Below are positions 18,512-27,934 of a stretch of DNA of 64,000 bases, one piece after another (the first letter of the stretch is position 1; every line of letters begins with the position of its first letter). This stretch comes from Thermoanaerobaculia bacterium (GTDB taxonomy: Bacteria > Acidobacteriota > Thermoanaerobaculia > Multivoradales > J023). The stretch covers positions 62,001-126,000 of the forward strand of contig JAUIJL010000009.1 of NCBI GenBank assembly GCA_030431255.1, in the 5' to 3' direction. Made by a program: the position numbers and the translations under genes. The notes below the pieces were generated by a model. It was not told the DNA's origin. It searched no databases and worked only from the letters and a program-made list of their open reading frames with translations.

Positions 18512-21500
18512 TTAACCCGGAAGCTTCATCCCTTTCGTCGGGTCTGCCTGGAACGAACGGACCGCACCGGAACCGCTCTGCTGCGAATCCGGTAGCGCCC
18601 GGGTATCGGAGCCGCTGGAGAGATTGCCGGCGGGGTTCACCGTCCGCCAGCGGCGTCCGGTTTGGGTGTCGGTCACGATGAGCTCGTATTCGACGTTGGA
18701 AAGGGCACCGAAGAAGACCCAGAAATGGCCGTTGAGCTGCCGACCATCGAGAATCTTGACCATCAGCTCCAGATTCTCGGGCTCGAAGAACCAAAACACG
18801 CCGGTATCGCGGGTCAAACCGAGGCTGCGCCCTTTGCCTTCGAGACCGTCGAAATCTCGCCACAGCACGCGAACCTCAAAGCGATCGTCATCCCCCAGGC
18901 AAAGCACGCTTGGGGACGGCACACAGGGCCCGGTGCCCCCAGCGCTTCCCCGGAGCCCGGCATCGTGGCGAAACATCGGCCAAGAAGCCGCCGGCGACGG
19001 AGGCTTTGCATCCATATTCCAAACCGCGACGTCGCCTCGATGATTGGCCCACGCCAGCTCGACCTTGCCGTTGCCGTCCAAATCCGCCACCAGCGGGGTG
19101 TGGAGATAGCTTCCGTGGGCACCGGACGTGGCCAAGGGGAATCCCGCCTTGACCTCCCCTCGGCGGTTGAAGGCATAGAGATTGCGCGCTTCGACCACCG
19201 CGAATCGCCCCTCATCGGATGGATTGAGCACGCCGACGACGATATCCGCCTCTTCATCCCCATCCAGATCCGCCAGGGCCGGTGTGGCGAAACCGGGCAA
19301 AAAGGCACCGTCCCGTGGATTCCGAATCTCCACGGGGAACCCCGTCACCGCCTGCCCGTCGCCGTGCCAAGCCGCGAGCAGGTGAAGCTCTTCTTCGAGC
19401 CGGGTTTCGGACCCACCGACCACGACCTCCGACCTCAGATCACCGTCCAAGTCGCCCACCACAGGAGACGAGCACCATGCGGCATCGGCCGTGGCGCGTT
19501 GCGGCCACCCCGGCAACATCCGACCTCGGGCATCCACCACGACGACCCGACAGCTGACGAGATCCACAGCCACAGCCTCCAACACACCGTCTCCGTCCAC
19601 ATCTCCCATGGCCGGATAGGTCTGCTGAAAAGTGGTGGAGCCGACGCCCACCGGCCACCCATCGATGGGTGTGCCGTCGTGCTCGAAGGCGTAGAGCTGG
19701 TTTCCGTCGTCGGTAAACACTTGGAACACCATCTCAGGACGGCCGTCACCGTCGAGATCACCGATCGCCGGACGGGCCATGTCCTCGATGGCCTCGTCGA
19801 CGATCACGGGCTCAGCGAGGTGCGGCGAGCCGTCCGTGTTGAAAACTTCCACCGATCTTCCCGAGAAGACGTCGAAGACCCCCACCAGCTCGGGGCGACC
19901 GTCCCCGTCGAGATCCGCGGCGGATACGGTGGCCCCGATGCGTTTCGGCCAGCCGGCGACCGCGGTGCCGTCGTGGTGCCAGGCCGCGGCCCAGCTCTGG
20001 ACCGCCGGCATGACCACCTCCAGATCCCCGTCGCCGTCCAAATCCACGGGCAAGGGGCTTTTCTGCACGAAAACATCCACCGGCAAGCTCTCGTCTATAT
20101 TCCGCGGCCAACCGGGCACCAAGGATCCGTCGTGGCGCAGGGCGTATACCTCTTTCTCGAAAGCCACGAGCGTTTCCAGGGTGCCGTCGGCGTCGAGGTC
20201 CTCGGCGACCAGGTGATCGAAGAAGCCCAGCTGAAAGGACCCACCGCTATCGAAATTCAGACGAAAGGGCCATCCCGCTCGACGCTTGGGGTCGACGATC
20301 ACCGTCAGCTGCTCCTGAATGGGCTCGGCTCCGGCGCGCTCCACTACCAGCCGCAAGGGATAGAGCTCCCCGATGGCTCGATCCTGAAGCACCGACGTAT
20401 CCCAAGTCGCCAGATCCCCCTCCGCCACCGGCTCCGAGCCACCGGCCGATAGGGCCATGCCGTCCTGTCGCCAATCGCCGTTGTGGTCTTGAAACTCCAC
20501 GCGGAAGCGTTGGAAGCCGCCGCCGGAGGCCCGGCCGCGAATGCTCAGCACATCACCGACCCGGAATGCCGGTAGATCTTCTTCGGGGGAAAGGAGCTCT
20601 ACTCGATCCAGGACCACGGTGACCCGATCCTCGTAGGTGCGTCCCGCTGAATCCTGAGCTCGAAGCCTCAGCGTGTAATCGCCGTCCGGAACCTCGGAGA
20701 CATCCCAACTGAAACGGAGATCTTGCACCGACCCCTCGCCATCCAACAACGACGTCCACGAGCTCGGCAGCTCGCTCCCGCCGACTTCGAGCACATAGCT
20801 CACCAGCTGGTCGGCTTGCGCGATCCCACGGATCTCGATTCGATCCTCAATGAACGTCAGGGGCCTGGGGCTGAGCAGACGCACGCTGCCGCGGAGATCG
20901 CTGTCGAGGGCAGCCGACGCGTCCAACCGACCGTAGCCGGTGTTGATCTGCCAGCCGGGCTGTGAGCCCTGGGCGGCGCTGCCCCGCAGGATCTGACGTA
21001 CCTCTTCGTGGGTCAGATCCGGCCGCTGCTGCAATAGGAGGGCAGCGGTCCCCGAGACGTGCGGAGCCGCCATGCTGGTGCCCCACAGGCGTAGGTAGGC
21101 GTCGCCCACCTCGAACACCTCAGGGCCGGCGTGGACCGATGCCCGCAGGCTGAGCATGTTGACGAAGGTGGCGGTATCGGAATTATCGGGAATGCCTCCA
21201 CCGGGCGCTACCAAATCCAAACCGGTGCCGAAATTTGAGAACACGGCCCGCTGGTCCATTGGATCCGAGGCTCCCACGCTGATGACGTATCTGGAGGAGG
21301 CGGGATGGAAGTCTCGGGTTTCCCCGTAGTTGTTTCCCGCGGCCGCCACCAACACGCTGCCCAGGTCATAGGCCACCCCCAGGGCATCCTCGATCAGCTG
21401 GGAATAACCGATACCTCCCCAGCTCATGTTGATCACGCCGGCCCCCTGTTGGGCTGCGTAGACGATCGACTCCGCCAAATCGTCCGAAAAACCGATACCC

Positions 21501-22459
21501 GCGAGGCTCAACCCCTGGATGCACAGAACCTTCGCCCCGGGAGCCAGCCCAGCGATCCCGATCCCGTTGTCGCGCACCGCCGCCACGGTGCCCGAGACAT
21601 GGGTGCCGTGACCGTTTTGATCCTCGGGAAGATTGTCGTCCACCAAGACCCCTGCTTCCGGATCCCAGGTGCCGAAAAAATCCCAACCCCGGACGTCGTC
21701 CACATAGCCGTTACCGTCGTCGTCCACGCCGTTGCCGTCGATTTCGTCGTGATTGATCCACAAATTGGGTTGCAAATCCGGATGGCTGAAGTCGCAGCCG
21801 CTGTCGATCACGGCCACCAGCACGCCCATGCCGTCGGCGACGGTCCAAGCCTCCGGGGCGCGGATTCGGTGGTGACCCCAAAGATCCGCCAACCCGTGCC
21901 CCCACGAATCCTCGCTGGTCAGATAGGGATCCGAGCCCTCCGGCTCCTCCACCTGGGTGCTGACCCGAAATAGGGGCTCTGCCCACGAAACCCGCGGGTC
22001 GCGGGACAGTCGCTCGGCGAGAGCCTGGGGAGCGGCGCCGCCAGGAAATCGAAAAATACGATCCAACCCTCGGTCGACGGCCGCGGCGGACACCCGGGAC
22101 TTCGCCGGGTCCTTCAACCGCGGAAACACCGGCACCGCCGATCCCCTGGACACGCCGCCCGCCTTCTCGGCCAGGCCACCGAGCGCAGCCAGCTCCGCCA
22201 AGACTTTGTGCGGATCCGCCAGATCCGCCTCGAGCTTCACCACCACCGCCGAGCGCCGAGGCCCCTCCTGCTCACCGATCCAACTTCCCTGCCGATCGTG
22301 CCGAGTCGATCGCGGACCTGGGCTCGTCGGCCCCTCCGTCGACAAAGCTACGGGAGAAAAGCCGATCCAAATCATCAAGGAAAGCAACAGCGGCCTGCCG
22401 GCCGCCGCGTAAACCTGATGAGATTTCCGGACCGTGTCCAAAGAAGGCAAGTCGAGCAT
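18512..22459 (-). CDS. Exported subtilisin-like (S8) protease with FG-GAP-like repeats
   Basis: 1315 residues from ATG 22459, chosen for GGAG 9 nt upstream. Longer starts (22498, 22624) lack a ribosome-binding site. An h-region (PLLLSLMIWIGFSPVALS) ends near residue 42. An I9-like prodomain precedes the S8 catalytic domain, with D219 (D-S-G-C-D), H284 (N-G-H-G-T-H) and S462 (G-T-S-M-A-A-P-H). Beta domains follow, then FG-GAP/VCBS-like repeats from about 720 to 1130 (D-L-D-G-D-G-x-x-E). Last comes a C-x-P-S-x-x-x-L-C-L-G domain that recurs twice in the protein at 29906. The role is extracellular proteolysis, with the repeats probably binding Ca2+ or matrix. The stop is 34 nt from the regulator gene start at 18477. 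Confidence 0.92.
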   Translation of the reverse strand: MLDLPSLDTVRKSHQVYAAAGRPLLLSLMIWIGFSPVALSTEGPTSPGPRSTRHDRQGSWIGEQEGPRRSAVVVKLEADLADPHKVLAELAALGGLAEKAGGVSRGSAVPVFPRLKDPAKSRVSAAAVDRGLDRIFRFPGGAAPQALAERLSRDPRVSWAEPLFRVSTQVEEPEGSDPYLTSEDSWGHGLADLWGHHRIRAPEAWTVADGMGVLVAVIDSGCDFSHPDLQPNLWINHDEIDGNGVDDDGNGYVDDVRGWDFFGTWDPEAGVLVDDNLPEDQNGHGTHVSGTVAAVRDNGIGIAGLAPGAKVLCIQGLSLAGIGFSDDLAESIVYAAQQGAGVINMSWGGIGYSQLIEDALGVAYDLGSVLVAAAGNNYGETRDFHPASSRYVISVGASDPMDQRAVFSNFGTGLDLVAPGGGIPDNSDTATFVNMLSLRASVHAGPEVFEVGDAYLRLWGTSMAAPHVSGTAALLLQQRPDLTHEEVRQILRGSAAQGSQPGWQINTGYGRLDASAALDSDLRGSVRLLSPRPLTFIEDRIEIRGIAQADQLVSYVLEVGGSELPSSWTSLLDGEGSVQDLRFSWDVSEVPDGDYTLRLRAQDSAGRTYEDRVTVVLDRVELLSPEEDLPAFRVGDVLSIRGRASGGGFQRFRVEFQDHNGDWRQDGMALSAGGSEPVAEGDLATWDTSVLQDRAIGELYPLRLVVERAGAEPIQEQLTVIVDPKRRAGWPFRLNFDSGGSFQLGFFDHLVAEDLDADGTLETLVAFEKEVYALRHDGSLVPGWPRNIDESLPVDVFVQKSPLPVDLDGDGDLEVVMPAVQSWAAAWHHDGTAVAGWPKRIGATVSAADLDGDGRPELVGVFDVFSGRSVEVFNTDGSPHLAEPVIVDEAIEDMARPAIGDLDGDGRPEMVFQVFTDDGNQLYAFEHDGTPIDGWPVGVGSTTFQQTYPAMGDVDGDGVLEAVAVDLVSCRVVVVDARGRMLPGWPQRATADAAWCSSPVVGDLDGDLRSEVVVGGSETRLEEELHLLAAWHGDGQAVTGFPVEIRNPRDGAFLPGFATPALADLDGDEEADIVVGVLNPSDEGRFAVVEARNLYAFNRRGEVKAGFPLATSGAHGSYLHTPLVADLDGNGKVELAWANHRGDVAVWNMDAKPPSPAASWPMFRHDAGLRGSAGGTGPCVPSPSVLCLGDDDRFEVRVLWRDFDGLEGKGRSLGLTRDTGVFWFFEPENLELMVKILDGRQLNGHFWVFFGALSNVEYELIVTDTQTGRRWRTVNPAGNLSSGSDTRALPDSQQSGSGAVRSFQADPTKGMKLPG

Positions 22460-22913
22460 CGCGTCGATCTCCGTTGTAGAAACCTGGGAATCGTTCATGG
22501 CCAAGGTAGGCCCAAATGGAGGGGAGTCGCCGATCTCGGAATTTGCCCCCTTGTCCATGAATCCGAGCAACGAGCACTCGACAACGGCAGGTCGACGGTG
22601 CCGACCTTTGACGGTGCCGGGCACCTATCTCGGCCCCTCTTACGCGAGCCCCACGGGAATCGTCCATCCGCCGGTGCCAGGTTCCTTCTGGCCGGTGCCA
22701 GGTACCTTCCGCAGGCGCCGCCCGCAACCGGGCGACGCCCGCCCGAATTCGGGCGACAGACCCAAAAAAAGCGCCCAGATCCGCTTAGAAAGCGGGCTTT
22801 CGGGCTCGTCCACCGGCCGGCACAGGCATTGCTCTAAGCGTAGATATTCGACCCACTACCCGCCGGCCCCCAACTCCTCGACCGGCGGCCTTCCTCTCTA
22901 CGAAGGAGATGCC
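22460..22913. other. Intergenic region between divergent exported-protein genes
   Basis: 454 nt without a convincing gene. It holds both upstream regions, the GGTGCC repeat cluster, and just before 22914 an AAGGAG ribosome-binding site. Open frames crossing it are extensions or shadows. Confidence 0.6.
22591..22755. repeat. Cluster of GGTGCC-centred palindromic repeats
   Basis: GGTGCC occurs at about 22598, 22613, 22673 and 22694. Two copies form small palindromes (GGTGCCGGGCACC, GGTGCCAGGTACC). A separate perfect 16-bp palindrome CGCCCGAATTCGGGCG lies at 22740-22755. The pattern resembles REP-type intergenic repeats. Confidence 0.6.
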
Positions 22914-25334
22914 ATGCTTCAGACCCACACCCGTTTTCATCGACTCATCCTTTGTTGGATGCTCGCCCTGCTCACCCCCTTGCTGGTCGCTCCCGCCTGG
23001 GCTCAATTGGAAAATGAAGATCCGGACTCGGACGACGGTGAGATCCTGGTCGCTCGGGAAGACGCCGAGATGGTGAAGGTGGCGGAAGGTGACGGCTGGT
23101 TCCAAATGCACGTCTACGACAAGAAGAATCCCAACCGTGGCGTGGTCACCGATCTTCTCTTCGTGTCTCCCGAGGGCGTCGCCGACTTGCCGGTGCCCGA
23201 GTCGGAGAAAGAAGAGCTTTTGGTGGACTTCGGGCTGATCAAACCGGAAAAAGCCGACGGCCTCGGATCCAAGCCGGTGGCCGATCTGCCCGGCCTGATT
23301 CCGCAGCTGCAAAAACCCAATCCCGCCACCGCGGCCCACACCAAGTCCAGCTGCAGCACCGCCCCCGGCGGCGGCCCGCCGGATGACGGCGGCATCATCA
23401 TCATCGACCGCAACCACATGGAGGAATTCCATGAGACCAAGGCCCTCTACCCCGACTTGGTGAATGCCACGAACGAGAACGCCAAGGGCTGCTTCGGCTG
23501 GAACGACAAGACCAAAACCCGCAACTGGAGCCTGGCCAACAACACCATCGGTGACACCTTCAGCCTCGGCGGCGGCTTCAGCGGCAGCTATCAAGTGCAG
23601 CTGCCGTTCCAAACCACCGGCAATGCGACCCTCAAATATAGGGTGAAGAAATTCGCCTGTGTGCCCTATAAATTCAAATTCTCCAGCGTCCGCGCCCAGG
23701 GCAACGCGTCCCTCGGCGGCAACGCCAGCCTGTCGGCGAGCGCGTCCCTGGCCTACTCCTGGGATCACGAGTGGCAGGTGCTCAACCCGCACATCGCCAC
23801 TTTCAGCTTCTGGGTCGGCCCGATCCCCGTGTGGGTCGACATCAACCTGCCCACCTACGTCGGCCTCGGGCTCGACGCCGAGGTCAGCGCCAGCGTCAAT
23901 CTAGAAGCGGATTTCGGCGCCAACGGCACCTTCGACTACACCTGCACCAGCTCCGACTGCTGTGGCGACGAAAACTTCCAAGATCACTTCGACACCTCGA
24001 GCCTCACGGCCTCTTTGGAAGCGAAGATCGAGGCCGAGGCCAACGCCCGGGTGATGGTTCGCGCCGAGCTCTACGACGACTCCGTGCTCTACGGCGAGGC
24101 CGGCATCAAAGCATTCGTCGGTGCCGATGTGTGGGGCTATTACGGCAACACCTGCGGCGACGCGGACGGCAACGGTCAGAACGAGACGGTCCAGGCCTTG
24201 GTGGCCGACGCGGAAGCCGGTTTCGATTGGGTCTTCGGCATCGGTGGTGCCCTGGCCCCGGATCGTCAATGGACCAGCACCGGCAGCCGCTTCCCCCTGG
24301 GATTCTGGGACCTGCTCGGCGAAGGCGGATCCACGGCCCTATCCCCTCTGGTGACTGGACCCAACTCCGTGGAGCAAGGGCAGACCGCCATGTACACCGT
24401 GAAGATGCGGCCCTGCTACCCCTACAACGACGCGGTCAACCTCGACATCGGACCCGGCGAATGGACCGGCGATCCCCAGATCACCCAGCCGAAGAGCGCC
24501 CAGACCTTCATGAATTCCACCAACCTGAGTCGCGCGTTCACCCAAGCGGGTGCCGAGACGGTGACGGTCACCGCCACCACCGATGCCAAGGGTCGGGATC
24601 TGGCGGCTTCTACCTCCCGCAATCTCCAAGTCAACCCGGCCGCGCCGATCACGCCGATCAACGGCATGTGGTACAACCCCGCCCGCAACGGCAACGGCAT
24701 CAGCCTGCACCACAACAACCAAAACCAATGGGTGGTGACCTGGTACACCTACACCGCCTCCGGCACGCCGATTTGGTATCAATCCGCGGTTTCCACCATC
24801 CAAGGCAACGCCTTCAACGCCCCGCTTTATAAGGTCACCCTCGTGGGCGGTGCCCCCCAGCACACGGTGGTCGGCTCCCTGGGTTTGGTGTTCTCGTCCA
24901 CCACCCAAGCGACCTTCAATTGGAGCTTGAACGGACAAAGCGGTAGCGAGCCCTACCGCTTCCTGATCGGCAGCAACGGCCGTGGCGGCCTCTGGGGACC
25001 ACCGTCGGAGCCGTATTGGGGCATCGACGTGGCCGACGGCGGCGGCAGCATGGTCACCACCGTCACCTTCTACGCCGGCAGCCAACCCACCTGGGTTCAA
25101 GGCAGCGGACCGCGGGGCGGCGACGTCACGTTCAACCTGCTGCGCTTCACCAGCCCGGACCTCTGCCCGAGCTGCGGCGGCAATACCTTCCCGTCGAGCA
25201 CCTCCGCGGGCACGATCCGTCTGCAGATCGCCGGCGGCAATGCGACCACGGGAACCGTCAGCACCGCAATCAACGCGGCGGGCACGGTGTGGAATCGGAC
25301 CAACCTGCCGATCGTCATCTACTCGACCCCCTGA
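22914..25334 (+). CDS. Large exported protein with C-terminal GMWYNPxRxGxG domain
   Basis: 806 residues. ATG at 22914 has AAGGAG 7 nt upstream and opens a clear signal peptide (LILCWMLALLTPLLVAPAWA, cleavage before QLEN). An acidic linker and a region rich in Gly/Asn/Ser follow, with a beta-barrel-like repeat (G-N-A-S-L-G-G-N-A-S-L-S-A-S-A-S-L). Then comes a cysteine cluster (C-T-S-S-D-C-C-G-D), an Ig-like or PKD-like domain near 480-570, and a final domain beginning G-M-W-Y-N-P-A-R-N-G-N-G. That last domain is widespread at the C-terminus of exported proteins in Xanthomonadales-like and acidobacterial genomes and has no assigned function. The frame is open back to 22434, but the upstream part is not coding-like. 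Confidence 0.82.
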   Translation: MLQTHTRFHRLILCWMLALLTPLLVAPAWAQLENEDPDSDDGEILVAREDAEMVKVAEGDGWFQMHVYDKKNPNRGVVTDLLFVSPEGVADLPVPESEKEELLVDFGLIKPEKADGLGSKPVADLPGLIPQLQKPNPATAAHTKSSCSTAPGGGPPDDGGIIIIDRNHMEEFHETKALYPDLVNATNENAKGCFGWNDKTKTRNWSLANNTIGDTFSLGGGFSGSYQVQLPFQTTGNATLKYRVKKFACVPYKFKFSSVRAQGNASLGGNASLSASASLAYSWDHEWQVLNPHIATFSFWVGPIPVWVDINLPTYVGLGLDAEVSASVNLEADFGANGTFDYTCTSSDCCGDENFQDHFDTSSLTASLEAKIEAEANARVMVRAELYDDSVLYGEAGIKAFVGADVWGYYGNTCGDADGNGQNETVQALVADAEAGFDWVFGIGGALAPDRQWTSTGSRFPLGFWDLLGEGGSTALSPLVTGPNSVEQGQTAMYTVKMRPCYPYNDAVNLDIGPGEWTGDPQITQPKSAQTFMNSTNLSRAFTQAGAETVTVTATTDAKGRDLAASTSRNLQVNPAAPITPINGMWYNPARNGNGISLHHNNQNQWVVTWYTYTASGTPIWYQSAVSTIQGNAFNAPLYKVTLVGGAPQHTVVGSLGLVFSSTTQATFNWSLNGQSGSEPYRFLIGSNGRGGLWGPPSEPYWGIDVADGGGSMVTTVTFYAGSQPTWVQGSGPRGGDVTFNLLRFTSPDLCPSCGGNTFPSSTSAGTIRLQIAGGNATTGTVSTAINAAGTVWNRTNLPIVIYSTP

Positions 25335-25357
25335 CGGTTTCGAGCAGATGATGCCCG

Positions 25358-25486
25358 CTGCGGGGGCAAGCCCCGCGTCTATGTCGGAACGGTAACCGCA
25401 ACCACCGGGCGGGGGCAAACCCCGCCCTTACGTCAGAACGGGACCGACAACCAACGGGCGGGGGCAAGCCCCGCCCTTACGTCACT
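25358..25486. repeat. Three tandem copies of a GC-rich palindromic repeat
   Basis: Copies at about 25358-25391, 25407-25440 and 25455-25486, period about 48 nt. The core is GGGCGGGGGCAAGCCCCGCC, followed by CTTACGTCA in the last two copies; the first is more diverged. Each can form a hairpin with a CAAG or CAAA loop. They lie right after the stop of the gene ending 25334. Confidence 0.8.
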
Positions 25487-25580
25487 CAGATGATTTGACC
25501 AACCCAGCGCGTTGAGTCTTCCGGCTCCTTTATCGAAAATAGCGCTGCGCTCCCCCTAAATCTTGCTGAAGGGCTCTACC

Positions 25581-26702
25581 ATGAATTTTTCCGCTCTTGC
25601 CATTTCCCTCGCGGCATGGATCGCGATTCCGATGTGGACACCTGCCGAGGTTGACGCCACGCCGATCCGCCAGATCACCGAAGGCACGTCCCTGACCATC
25701 GATCGAGACACTTTCGAGCCGATCCAGCTGGTTCCCGAGTCGCTTAGGCTAGCCCGTGGACCCGACCACGGGTTCATAGGCTCGAGCTCTACGCGCGGCA
25801 CCTTTATCTACCGACCCCACGATTTCTACATCGGTTTCGACCGCCTGATCTTCATGGCGGACCAGCTCTTCCCGCGACAAACGATTCTGCTCGAGCTGAA
25901 GGTGCGGGTTCTGCCGACCACCCTGCCGGTGGCAGGCACCTTCGCCGAACACAGCTATGGCGCTTTTGGGCTCTATCACCAAGCAGCCACCGCCTTTGAG
26001 CTCTGCGACCCCTGGCAGCTCAACGGCAACGAGCTCAAATGCTCTCTCTGGCCGGTGGCCGGCGCGTCACCGGGATGGCTACCGGTCTACGGGGATTGGG
26101 ACGGCGACGGCTTTCATCTACCGTCGCTCTTCGACCCGGCCACGGGCGTCCTGCACCACTTGGAACGAGATCCCGATGCTGGAGAGCTGAGCATCACCCT
26201 CTCCGTGTTGATTCCGGAGACCGAATGGACTTGGCCCGTCGCCGGGGATTGGGACGGCAACGGCACCCAAAGCCTGTTGTTGATGAGCGACACGGGAGAG
26301 ATTTTCGAAGCTTTCGATCTCAACGCCGAACCGTGGACCCAACGGTGGTCGAATACTCTCGTCACCCCCCCGGGTGACGCTTTCCCATTTCCCACGCTCT
26401 GGCCGTTCTCCCAAGATGCGGCCCGTGATTCCGTGGCCGTGATCGATTTCACCAACCGAGCCCTGAGCTGGATATCTTTGTTCAAAGACGGGACCACTTC
26501 CGGCACCATCGAGCTGAACCGAATCGAAGGGCGACAGATTCCCTTTGCGGCCTCCTCCGCGGTTCTGGACAGCACGCCGGACCTCTTTTACCTGGAGCTC
26601 GAGGTGCTCGGGAATTCCGTCTCGTTGTGGATCAACCATTGGTCCTTCGGCCATCCTTCGACCTTGCCGCTCAAATTCCCCCACGAGCCCCCCGGAATCT
26701 GA
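25581..26702 (+). CDS. Exported beta-propeller-like protein, first of two tandem paralogues
   Basis: 373 residues from ATG 25581. A TTG start 18 nt upstream is less likely. A signal peptide (LAISLAAWIAIPMWTPAEVDA) precedes an Ig/cadherin-like domain (about 25-120, ending I-L-L-E-L-K-V-R-V-L-P). FG-GAP-like segments follow (V-Y-G-D-W-D-G-D-G-F, V-A-G-D-W-D-G-N-G-T). It ends S-T-L-P-L-K-F-P-H-E-P-P-G-I. The gene at 26783 encodes a paralogue of exactly equal length (1122 bp including stop) with the same tail. No enzyme motif is visible, so it is probably a cell-surface binding protein. Confidence 0.78.
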   Translation: MNFSALAISLAAWIAIPMWTPAEVDATPIRQITEGTSLTIDRDTFEPIQLVPESLRLARGPDHGFIGSSSTRGTFIYRPHDFYIGFDRLIFMADQLFPRQTILLELKVRVLPTTLPVAGTFAEHSYGAFGLYHQAATAFELCDPWQLNGNELKCSLWPVAGASPGWLPVYGDWDGDGFHLPSLFDPATGVLHHLERDPDAGELSITLSVLIPETEWTWPVAGDWDGNGTQSLLLMSDTGEIFEAFDLNAEPWTQRWSNTLVTPPGDAFPFPTLWPFSQDAARDSVAVIDFTNRALSWISLFKDGTTSGTIELNRIEGRQIPFAASSAVLDSTPDLFYLELEVLGNSVSLWINHWSFGHPSTLPLKFPHEPPGI

Positions 26703-26782
26703 GACTGCGGCCCGAATCCCAACCGACACCCGCTCCAAACCGACACCCACACCGAGCTCTATCGAGCCGCTGAGAGATATCT

Positions 26783-27904
26783 ATGAAATTCGCCACATTT
26801 CCCCTGCTCTGCCTGACCCTCATCCTTTGGCCTCAACCCGCTCAGGCCGCGGACGCTTTCGCGCAGACCCCTGAGGATCACCCGGTCACTCTCTCCCGAG
26901 ACGCTCTATTCCCCGACATCAGCACCAGCGCGTCATGGAGGGTGTCGCTCGCCCCGCAGCACGGCCAAGTGTCGATCTCGGCCGATCAGGTGCAATATGC
27001 ACCGACTCCCGGCTATGTCGGAGCTGACCGTCTCATTGTCGAAGCTGTGGGCGGTCCATTCAGCGCCAAGGGCCCCATCGAGGCGGAGGTGACGATCCGG
27101 GTCGTGCCCAGGGCTTTGCCGGCCACCGCCCGAAACGCCTTCAACGGCGCCCAATCCCCCGGCTTCTACGACACCGTCGAGCGCACGTTCAGCTTCTGCG
27201 ATCCCTGGGCGACCATGTACGGGGAGCTCTACTGTGCTCGCTATTCCGTGCCGCAAGCCGAGACGGGCTGGATTCCCGCCACCGGTCGGTGGCCCGAGGG
27301 AAATCTGAGCTTGCCGCCGCTTTTCGACGCCGAAACCGGGACCTTCTACAAATTGGTGAAGAACGGCGGCTCGGAGCTTCGACTCCACCAGTGGCTCGAG
27401 CTACCGGAAACCATCGGCAGCTGGCCGACCCTCGGCGATTGGGCCGGTGACGGCCGAGCTACACCGGCCTTCGTGGCTTTGGACGGCACGGTTCGAGTGG
27501 TGGACCCCGCCACCAAAACCGTCATCGCCGTGCTGCCCCGGCTCCTGGACGTGTCCAGCGAGAAAGCCAAGCCGTGGCCCGCGGTGTGGCCGGTGGAAGG
27601 GCGGGACACCCTCGCTTGGATCGACACCACCGAGCACAAGCTCCATTGGCATACGGTGAGCCCCGCTCCCGACTCGGAAACGGTGGGAGGAGAGGTGCCC
27701 GACCTCGTGCAGACCGGTCGACGGCTGCCCATCACCAGCGACGTGCTGGAATGGGCGGGCTACGGCGGCGCGCTGCTCTTCTTCGGGCCCACGGACATGG
27801 ACGGGGTGGACTATCTCTTGGGTTGGTTTCAGCACCCGGACGGCAACTGGCCCAGCCCATCGACCCTGCCGCTCAAATTCCCCCACGAGCCGCCCGGCAC
27901 CTGA
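26783..27904 (+). CDS. Exported beta-propeller-like protein, second tandem paralogue
   Basis: 373 residues. The signal peptide is clear (FPLLCLTLILWPQPAQA, then ADAFAQ). The Ig/cadherin-like domain has Y-A-P-T-P-G-Y-V-G-A-D-R-L-I-V. The shared F-C-D-P-W and G-D-W-A-G-D-G motifs align with the previous gene, and the C-terminus S-T-L-P-L-K-F-P-H-E-P-P-G-T is nearly identical. The bodies of the two proteins have diverged far more than the last 14 codons. It is separated from the first paralogue by 80 nt and is convergent with the gene at 27935. Confidence 0.78.
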   Translation: MKFATFPLLCLTLILWPQPAQAADAFAQTPEDHPVTLSRDALFPDISTSASWRVSLAPQHGQVSISADQVQYAPTPGYVGADRLIVEAVGGPFSAKGPIEAEVTIRVVPRALPATARNAFNGAQSPGFYDTVERTFSFCDPWATMYGELYCARYSVPQAETGWIPATGRWPEGNLSLPPLFDAETGTFYKLVKNGGSELRLHQWLELPETIGSWPTLGDWAGDGRATPAFVALDGTVRVVDPATKTVIAVLPRLLDVSSEKAKPWPAVWPVEGRDTLAWIDTTEHKLHWHTVSPAPDSETVGGEVPDLVQTGRRLPITSDVLEWAGYGGALLFFGPTDMDGVDYLLGWFQHPDGNWPSPSTLPLKFPHEPPGT

Positions 27905-27934
27905 GCCTCGAAACCGCTGCTCAGCCGGCGACGG

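Noticed and set aside
18662-20452. 596-codon plus-strand frame
   Set aside because: Antisense to the FG-GAP-like part of the subtilisin; repeated Asp/Gly codons keep the opposite strand open.
22434-22913. N-terminal extension of the 22914 gene
   Set aside because: The signal peptide and AAGGAG begin at 22914; the upstream part covers the repeat cluster and is not coding-like.
25358-25486. Possible CRISPR array
   Set aside because: Repeats are nested palindromes with only 14-18 nt between them, three copies, and no cas genes in the window.
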